Positions 57,897 through 64,000 of a stretch of 64,000 nt of DNA are shown piece after piece. Position 1 is the first letter of the stretch, and every line of letters begins with the position of its first letter. The notes beneath the pieces are model-generated. The model searched no databases. It was not told where the DNA came from and was given only the letters and a program-made list of their open reading frames with translations. The stretch is from the NCBI GenBank assembly GCA_963682175.1, contig OY821788.1, positions 14,092,001 through 14,156,000 of the forward strand, in the 5' to 3' direction. Origin of the DNA: Triglochin maritima. Taxonomy: Eukaryota; Streptophyta; Magnoliopsida; Alismatales; Juncaginaceae. Made by a program: the position numbers and the translations under genes.

Positions 57897-58890
57897 TTGA
57901 TTGATTCGTTTTATATTAACCGCAAGTGCACGGCCGCGTTGAAGAGGTGGAAAATACGGGTCGATCCATAGGGAGGTGTGTCGACTTTTGGTTTGTGCGA
58001 AGGCGAGTGGGAAAGAAAGGAGAGAAAGATTGATTACTCTAAACTACACTAATCTAAACTAGTAAACTAGAAAGGATGAAATGAAACCACAAAACAAACT
58101 AAACTAAGCAACTACTAAAGGAAGATAAAACTCAGGAATGGAAAACCCCTAAGGGGTGGAGTGTGTGTGTGTACATGAAATAAGTGTGGTGAATGCATAC
58201 AATAAGCTCAACTGTAGTTAGGGTTTGTTAATGCATAAGAAGTACCTAATGGCAAGACCTATCATTTAAAACACTAACCTAGGTGATTAATATGAGCATG
58301 ACAAGGTTGTTATTAAGAACATAACGAGCATGGAATGTACCTAACTATGGCAAAAACCATCAAGTAAACTTCTTATTAATTCAAGCAAGCATACTAATAT
58401 CTCTCACAAACAATAATATCTAGCATTCATACCATCTACATAACATGTACATACCTCTACTCCACCCCCAAAGAGGATGGAACTACTCACTCATAATTAA
58501 ACTAACTACATTAACAAAATGAAACATTATACTGAAAGGAAATTCAACTAAGCAAGAAAGGAATATTAAAGGAGCTAATTGAAAGGAACATAAACTAAAG
58601 AAACATGCAAGAATCAAAAGACAAGATTAAAAGAAACTAAGAACAATTATTTTATTAACAATGACTCACATTGAAGGTAGCATTCTTCTCCAACTTGAGT
58701 TTTACTTCAAGGCTCACTCCAAGTAGAGAGAATGCCACCAAGCAATGAATAGTTTACAATGGAGGAGGAGTTCTATTTATAGCCATAGAAAAAGGTAATC
58801 CGGGACAATCCCCCGGTATGAGACTAAAAAAATACCAAAAATAGCCTAAACAAACACTAATACATTCGCTCCAGAAATCTTAGCGGATCC
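57897..58890 (-). repeat. Family B LTR, truncated, minus strand
   Basis: The plus strand begins TGATTGATTCG and the U5 block CCGCAAGTGCACGG. It continues back through R and the TATA region (CTATTTATAG near 58774) to a decayed USE-like motif, ending near 58890 just short of the palindromes. Confidence 0.85.
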
Positions 58891-60105
58891 GGAGAGATCT
58901 TGGTTACTTGAAACAAAAACCACCAACCCAAGCCCTAGCCTTTCATTCCTGTTTCCCCACCTCCTTCCACACGAAAATCCAACCTTCTCCTCCCTCTCCA
59001 ACGTTCAGACCAAGCAGCAACTCCAGGCAGCCAAGGGTGCAGCGCGTAAAGAAGCAAGGCATGCGTAGAAGGCTGCAATAGCTTCTCTCAGGCAACCTTC
59101 AGGCGGCTTCAACCTCTCCTACTTCTCCACGCAACCACCCACTTTCCTCCTCTACCCTCTAGTGACTTGGTGGCAAGAAGCTCCGGAAAAGCAGCAACCT
59201 CCGGCCAGGCTTCAAGTGAAGGTTGCGGCAGTAAGAAGCGGTGCAGGTAGGAGGCAGCTGCAACGACTTCACCAGCAAACTCCGGCCTCCTTCTCTAGAA
59301 AATTAGGTATGCTCTAGACACTTGAGGAGTTTACTGAGTGTGGGTGTTAGATGGAGGCCCGGCCAACACCATTGTGGTAGGTGGTGCAATCGGTTGCACC
59401 ACCAAACCAAGTTCCCAACCAAATGCGCGCATGGTCTGGCGCGTTTGGTGGCTGGCTGTTGGTGCAGCTAGGCACGCCGGAGCTACGGTGAGATCCGACC
59501 TACTATGTTTAGGCATCTAAGTGGGGCAGTGGTGGCCTTTGTTGGAGACTTGAGTGGCTGGTACACTCAGTTTCCCTTCCTTGAGTTTCCTTGCATGCGA
59601 TGGAGCGTAGTTCCCGGACAATCAGATGGTGCAACTGGATTCTGGTGGAGGCTGGACCCTAGATGCGTGGGAGGGAAGTCAGGCAAGGGAAGAGGCAAGG
59701 CCGGGCTGTGGTGGGGCGTGCACAGGAAGATCAGTGCTTGGGAGGGGCTTGCTCCGCTGACCTAGTTTCGATTGGTTGTGCAAGTGTCCTACTGAGGTGT
59801 GGGCTGATTCAGACCATCGTGCACCACCATGGTCACATCCACCACCCTCTGAGATGTCAAGGAGTAGGCCAGGAAGGGCTGTGGGAAGTGCGGGAGTCAG
59901 TGCATGCATGAACGAATCCTTGTGGCTGTCATGAATGCGTTCTTGATGCTTGCTGATTTCTTGTGCCAGTCGATTCATGTTGTATGTTTGATGCTCTGAT
60001 TTTGTATGTATGTTTATTTTTACATGCTGGGGTGAGATTGAGAGTAATTATGTCATGCACAACTCTAAAATACACAGGTAGTGAATGAATGTGAATTATG
60101 CTAGT
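58891..60105. other. Unassigned GC-richer sequence
   Basis: Short overlapping frames exist on both strands, but none resembles a known protein. Repeated use of 'ctccggcc' and 'gcagcaac' phrases near 59000-59290 gives it a low-complexity character. No element boundary was identified. Confidence 0.4.
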
Positions 60106-61574
60106 TGATTGACATTATATCATGCATATATTTGTGTCTTATATCCTCTATTTTGAACCTAAGCAATGCTACGTAACTAGTTTTATATTCAAGTTTCAGG
60201 AATAAACAACTTTGAGAAGAAGAGACACAAAAAGGACCTGAAAGCAAGAAAAAAGACTGAATTGTGACACTTATGGACTGATATTCAAGAGGGAAGGCCC
60301 CAGATGTAAACCAAAAGGACCAATGAGCAAATAAAAAAACTCCACACCATCGTGAGGAGTATTTTGGAAATTTGATCCGGGCCTAAACTCAAACAACCAA
60401 CTCGGGTGCACTACACAAGAAAAAATCAACCCAGCAACGTGTCTTCGAAACAAGAACCGGATCAGAGCCATCCAGGCTCTCTACGACTATAAATAGAACT
60501 CTTCCTCCTCCCTTGTAATACACTAATTACTTGGTAGCATTCTCTCTACTTGGAGTAAAGCCTTGAAACAAAACTCAAGTGGAGAAGAATGCTACTTGTA
60601 ATGTGACTCATGTAAATAAAATAATTTTTCATAATTTTAATTTAATGTTGTCTTCTCTTTTAATTCTTGCTTGCTTAGCTTAATTTTGTTTGATCTTTGT
60701 AGAAGTAATGAGAATGTTTTCTTTTCTTAATGTAGTTTGTAGTTTAATGAGTAGTGAGTAGTTCCAACCCCTTCGGGGGGAGGAGATGATGTACATTTAT
60801 GTTTTGAGGTTTTGAATGTTTGACAAATTTAGATTGTGTAGACATGAATGTTTGTATGTTCATCGGGTTTCTTTTATTTATCTACACGTTGGGGGATTTT
60901 TGATGGGTTTTGCCACAAGATTTGGACACTTCTGGTGCTGGGTTTCCTCATGTTTATTAGCTGAAATTTCCTGTTGGATATGCTACATGTTAGTCATGTG
61001 TTTGTATTAGTGTTTCCTCACCTGATTGATTGAAGACAATTTGTTTTGATGAGTTTTGCCATAACATTTAGACACTTCCCATGCTTAGCTTTGCTCTTCA
61101 CATGAGTTCCAAGTTTTTGATGAGTCTTGCCATAACTTTAGACACTTCTCATGCTGAGCCTCGTCTTATGATAATCAAGTAGTAATTGCTAGTATGTTGT
61201 GTGATTGGATTGATAGGTTTTGCCACATCTTTAGAAACTTCCTATGCATGAAGACACACACATTACACACACACACACACACGTGCATACATGCGTCATT
61301 CATCACTTCTCCCACCTCATATATGTTCACACTCCACCCATTGGGTTTTTTTCTTGAATTCTATCTTGCTTTCGATTTCTCTCATTTTCTTTTGCCTTGT
61401 TTGATGCTTGGTAGTTAAGTGTAGTTTAGTTTAGTGTAACCACATTTCTTCTTCCCTCTTTTTCCACTTGACTTCTAAAGAACAAGAGTCGACACACCTC
61501 CCTGTGGATCAACCCGTATTTGCCACGTCTTCACTGACGACCGTGCACTTGCAGTTTAAACTTAATATCAATCG
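60106..61574 (+). mobile_element. Solo LTR of family B (1,469 bp) with TSD CTAGT
   Basis: It runs from TGATTGACATT to ..ATATCAATCG and is flanked by CTAGT at 60101-60105 and 61575-61579. It matches the LTRs at 26472 and 61585, but an internal deletion near 60472 has removed both the palindrome pair and the USE-like motif. The TATA box (CTATAAATAG, near 60487) remains. A CA microsatellite lies at about 61262-61281. Confidence 0.88.
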
Positions 61575-61952
61575 CTAGTGCCGCTGATTGACATCATTTC
61601 ATGCATTCATTTGTGTCTTATATCCATTATCTTGAACCTAAACAATGCTACGTAAATTTTTTTATGTTTGAGTTTAAAAACTAAACGGGTTTGAGGAGAA
61701 GAAGCATAAGAGGACCTAAAAGCAGGAAAAAAGACTGGGTTGTGAGACTTGGGGACTGAGATGCAAGAGAGAAGGACCTGAATGTAAGCCCAAAGGACCA
61801 ATAAGCAAATGAAAATAATTCATACCATCATGAGGAGTATTTTAGCAATTCGATTCAGGCCTTAAGTCCAAAAACCAACTTGGGTGCACCACACATGAAG
61901 AAATCACTCCAGCAAAGCCCACCCAAAATCCCGACCGGATCCGAACTCTGTA

Positions 61953-61991
61953 GACCGCCAATTGGCAGTCTGGGACCGCTGATTGGTGGTT
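61953..61991. repeat. Paired palindromes in family B U3
   Basis: GACCGCCAATTGGCAGTC is at 61953-61970 and GACCGCTGATTGGTGGTT at 61974-61991, 21 bp apart start to start. They lie about 120-160 bp upstream of the TATA box. Confidence 0.88.
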
Positions 61992-62068
61992 GGGTTGGCT
62001 CTGAATCCGACACGCTTCGGGCAGAACATGTATTAGGGTCGTTTTTATCTATTTCTGGTGTTGTATTA

Positions 62069-62119
62069 GTCCCACATCGGGGGATTTTTCCTGATTACCT
62101 TTTTCAATGACTATAAATA
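62069..62119 (+). promoter_or_regulatory. USE-like element plus TATA box, third copy
   Basis: GTCCCACATCG is at 62069-62079 and TATAAATA at 62112-62119. The gap is again 32 bp, although the sequence between them differs from the other copies. Confidence 0.7.
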
Positions 62120-62891
62120 GAACTCCTCACCTTCCCTTGTAATCTACTATTGCTTGGTGACATTATCTCTACTTGGAGTAAGCCTTGGAACAAAAATCAA
62201 GGTGGAGAAGAATGCTACTTGTAATGTGAGTCATGACTTCTTTTCTTAATGTAGTTTATAGTTTAATGTGTAGTGATTAGTTCTATCCCCCTTTGGGGGT
62301 GGAGATGACGTTCATACATGCATTAAAGAATGGAAATGAATGCTTGATTTCGAAATGTGTTGATTAATATGAAGTATTCTTGCCTGATTAGAGTAGAACA
62401 CTTCACTTGATGGGTTTTGCCACAAATCTTAGACACCTCCCATGCTTGTTTAAGTTCTGAAATAACCAACTTCTGTATGTGAATGTTAATCAAATAGGTT
62501 AGTGATTGGATTAATAGGTTTTGCCATAACCTTTAGACACTTATACATGAAAACACTACCTACATCTGTGCCTATTGAATGCAATCTTCACCATCTTATT
62601 ACATGTGTGCACTTACTCCACCCCTTAAGGGTTTTCCATCTCTGATTCCCAGCCTACTTATTACGTTTCTTAGTTTAGTTTTAGTCCATCGTTTGTTGTT
62701 ATCTTTTGCATGTGTTACTTACTAGTCTAGTGTAGTGTAGCTTAGCATAATCATATCTCTTCTCCCATTTTGTTTGCCACTTGATTTCGAACAAACCAGA
62801 GGCGACACACCTCCCTGTGGATCGACTCGTATTTGCCATGTCTTCACCGACGCCGTGTACTTGCGGTATGTAAAACGATTAAACAAGTTTT

Positions 62892-62908
62892 TGGCGCCGT
62901 TGTCGGGG
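62892..62908 (+). other. Primer-binding site, tRNA-Asp type
   Basis: TGGCGCCGTTGTCGGGG differs from the family A site by one base and lies 6 bp after the LTR. Confidence 0.88.
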
Positions 62909-63041
62909 AGGTACCAGTCCAGACTCTGGTTTGGACGATTTAGGTGGATTTATTTTTGTGTTGTAGTTTTTTTTGTTTCAGGAGACTCAGACGCTCAATG
63001 GAAGGCATATGGTGAAGTTTGGAGGCAAACAGAGAGGTTTG

Positions 63042-63080
63042 GACTGCCAATCAGTGGCCTGAGACCGCCAACTGGTGGTC
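63042..63080. repeat. Paired palindromes in family B leader
   Basis: GACTGCCAATCAGTGGCC is at 63042-63059 and GACCGCCAACTGGTGGTC at 63063-63080, 21 bp apart. The spacing equals that of the U3 pair, and the position after the primer-binding site parallels family A. Confidence 0.88.
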
Positions 63081-64000
63081 TGGTAATCTTTGTTGCCCTT
63101 GTAATTTCTTTGGATTGTTGAAATATCTGAGATAGAAATTCGGGGCTCAATTTTTCATGTTCTGACTTTTAGTAACTTGTACCCTAAAACCCAGATTAAT
63201 AATCAATCTCGCTTTAAGAAACTTGGACCCTAAAACCCAAAGCAAAAGCTTAGGCATCCTAGCTTGTTTAGGTCATGCATCATGTACTTGACTTAGGCAC
63301 GTAGATTGTCTTTTATTTTAGCTTGACTTTCAGTTACTGAGCGTTGGCATGAGGTACGCATTTCTAATCTCATTCATGCATTTCGTAAGAACATGCATTA
63401 GTTAGTAGGAATTGCATTGCAACAATTGTCAGTTGAGCATTTCTTTGGAGAGTTGATTGCTAAATTAAGACTCCAAAATGCTACCAAGGAGGGGCTGTCC
63501 CATATAAGATAAGGTGGGAGATTTCATCACAATTTCCTTCACCCCAAAAACAACACTAATTAAGAGCCTAATTTTAAAATCAAGTAGACATTGACCCTAA
63601 GGATCTCGGGCGCATTAGGAGAGTGATTCGGTCACGACTGTCATGGCCTGATCGACGTCGCCCACTCTGTCGATAGTAGGAGACACGAGATCTCCGGATC
63701 TTGGCTCACTTGCTGGGCTTCGTGGTGCTTGTTGTTGGGAGGTGAGGCATGTTGAGACTGTGTGACCTTGCAGTTAGGCGTCGTCTAGCTATAAGGACCT
63801 ACAACGACCTTAGGTTGTTTGAGCCTTGTTTGCTTGTGTGCTTCTACCTGTACCCGCCCGCCTTAGCATAAAGACTTCTTCCCTTATCTCCTGAATCATT
63901 CCCTCTCTTTTGTGTCCTCCTGTCTTCTCCTCTACGCACATTCTGTTTTAGTTGTTTAAAAAACGTTTTGGTTCGTGTGGGTGTACACCTTTGTGCATGC

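Larger units (their letters stand above)
61585..62885 (+). repeat. 5' LTR of family B element (1,301 bp)
   Basis: It starts TGATTGACATC and ends ..CGATTAAACA. It has a palindrome pair at 61953-61991, a USE/TATA unit at 62069-62119, and the conserved U5 block at about 62810-62866. Confidence 0.92.
61585..64000 (+). mobile_element. Family B LTR retrotransposon, 5' part, continuing beyond the window
   Basis: The 5' LTR (61585-62885) is followed by a tRNA-Asp-type primer-binding site and more than 1.1 kb of leader. Parts of the leader (63480-63620) match the leader of the family A element at 17140-17290, so the two are related. No open gag or pol frame is reached before the window ends. The insertion point is only 10 bp to the right of the solo LTR at 60106-61574. 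Confidence 0.9.

Overview
This is nuclear DNA from a flowering plant with a repeat-rich genome. The evidence is nested Ty1/copia and Ty3/gypsy-type LTR retrotransposons with plant primer-binding sites (tRNA-iMet and tRNA-Asp), hAT and CACTA DNA transposon pieces, an RTE-type LINE tail, and one spliced plant STAR/KH RNA-binding gene. There are no bacterial operons, rRNA or tRNA genes. I cannot place the species.

Layout. 1-7.6 kb: a decayed copia pol, a 2.05-kb LTR and the start of a second copia leader (pol-LTR-PBS order), then a truncated Tat/Athila-like element ending in an LTR. 7.6-10.5 kb: degenerate sequence with a Ulp1-type protease remnant and low-complexity repeats. 10.475-28.083 kb: one copia element on the minus strand, 17.6 kb long, with a probable 5-bp target duplication. 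It carries a young gag-only LTR element (12.723-19.160) in its RNase H region and a solo LTR (26.472-27.852) in its 5' LTR. 28.1-33.1 kb: a mosaic of LTR fragments and solo LTRs inserted into a minus-strand coding tandem repeat. 33.1-42.9 kb: unassigned sequence, a 2.2-kb gypsy-type LTR, a foldback hAT MITE, minisatellite-like motif arrays and another solo LTR. 42.9-52.1 kb: the only intact host gene, a seven-exon KH-domain gene encoding 276 aa, with a hAT element and an RTE fragment in its introns. 52.1-64 kb: a hairpin repeat, a CACTA transposase scrap, a copia gag pseudogene, a CACTA terminus, and four LTRs of one Tat/Athila-like family. The last of these is the 5' LTR of an element running off the window.

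Most notable patterns. (1) The 10-bp palindrome CGGTCGACCG (core GGTCGACC) occurs roughly 50 times where about one would be expected by chance. It sits in arrays in at least three different LTR families, including copia and gypsy types, and the sites are paired about 20-22 bp apart. (2) Two related non-autonomous families carry their own paired palindromes, at 21-bp or 32-bp spacing, in both U3 and the leader just after the primer-binding site. (3) One LTR family has an exact match to the plant U-snRNA upstream sequence element, with a constant 32-bp gap to its TATA box. Together these suggest that spaced palindromes near the promoter are a recurrent regulatory design in the LTR elements of this genome. 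That reading is inference. The sites and spacings are read directly from the sequence.
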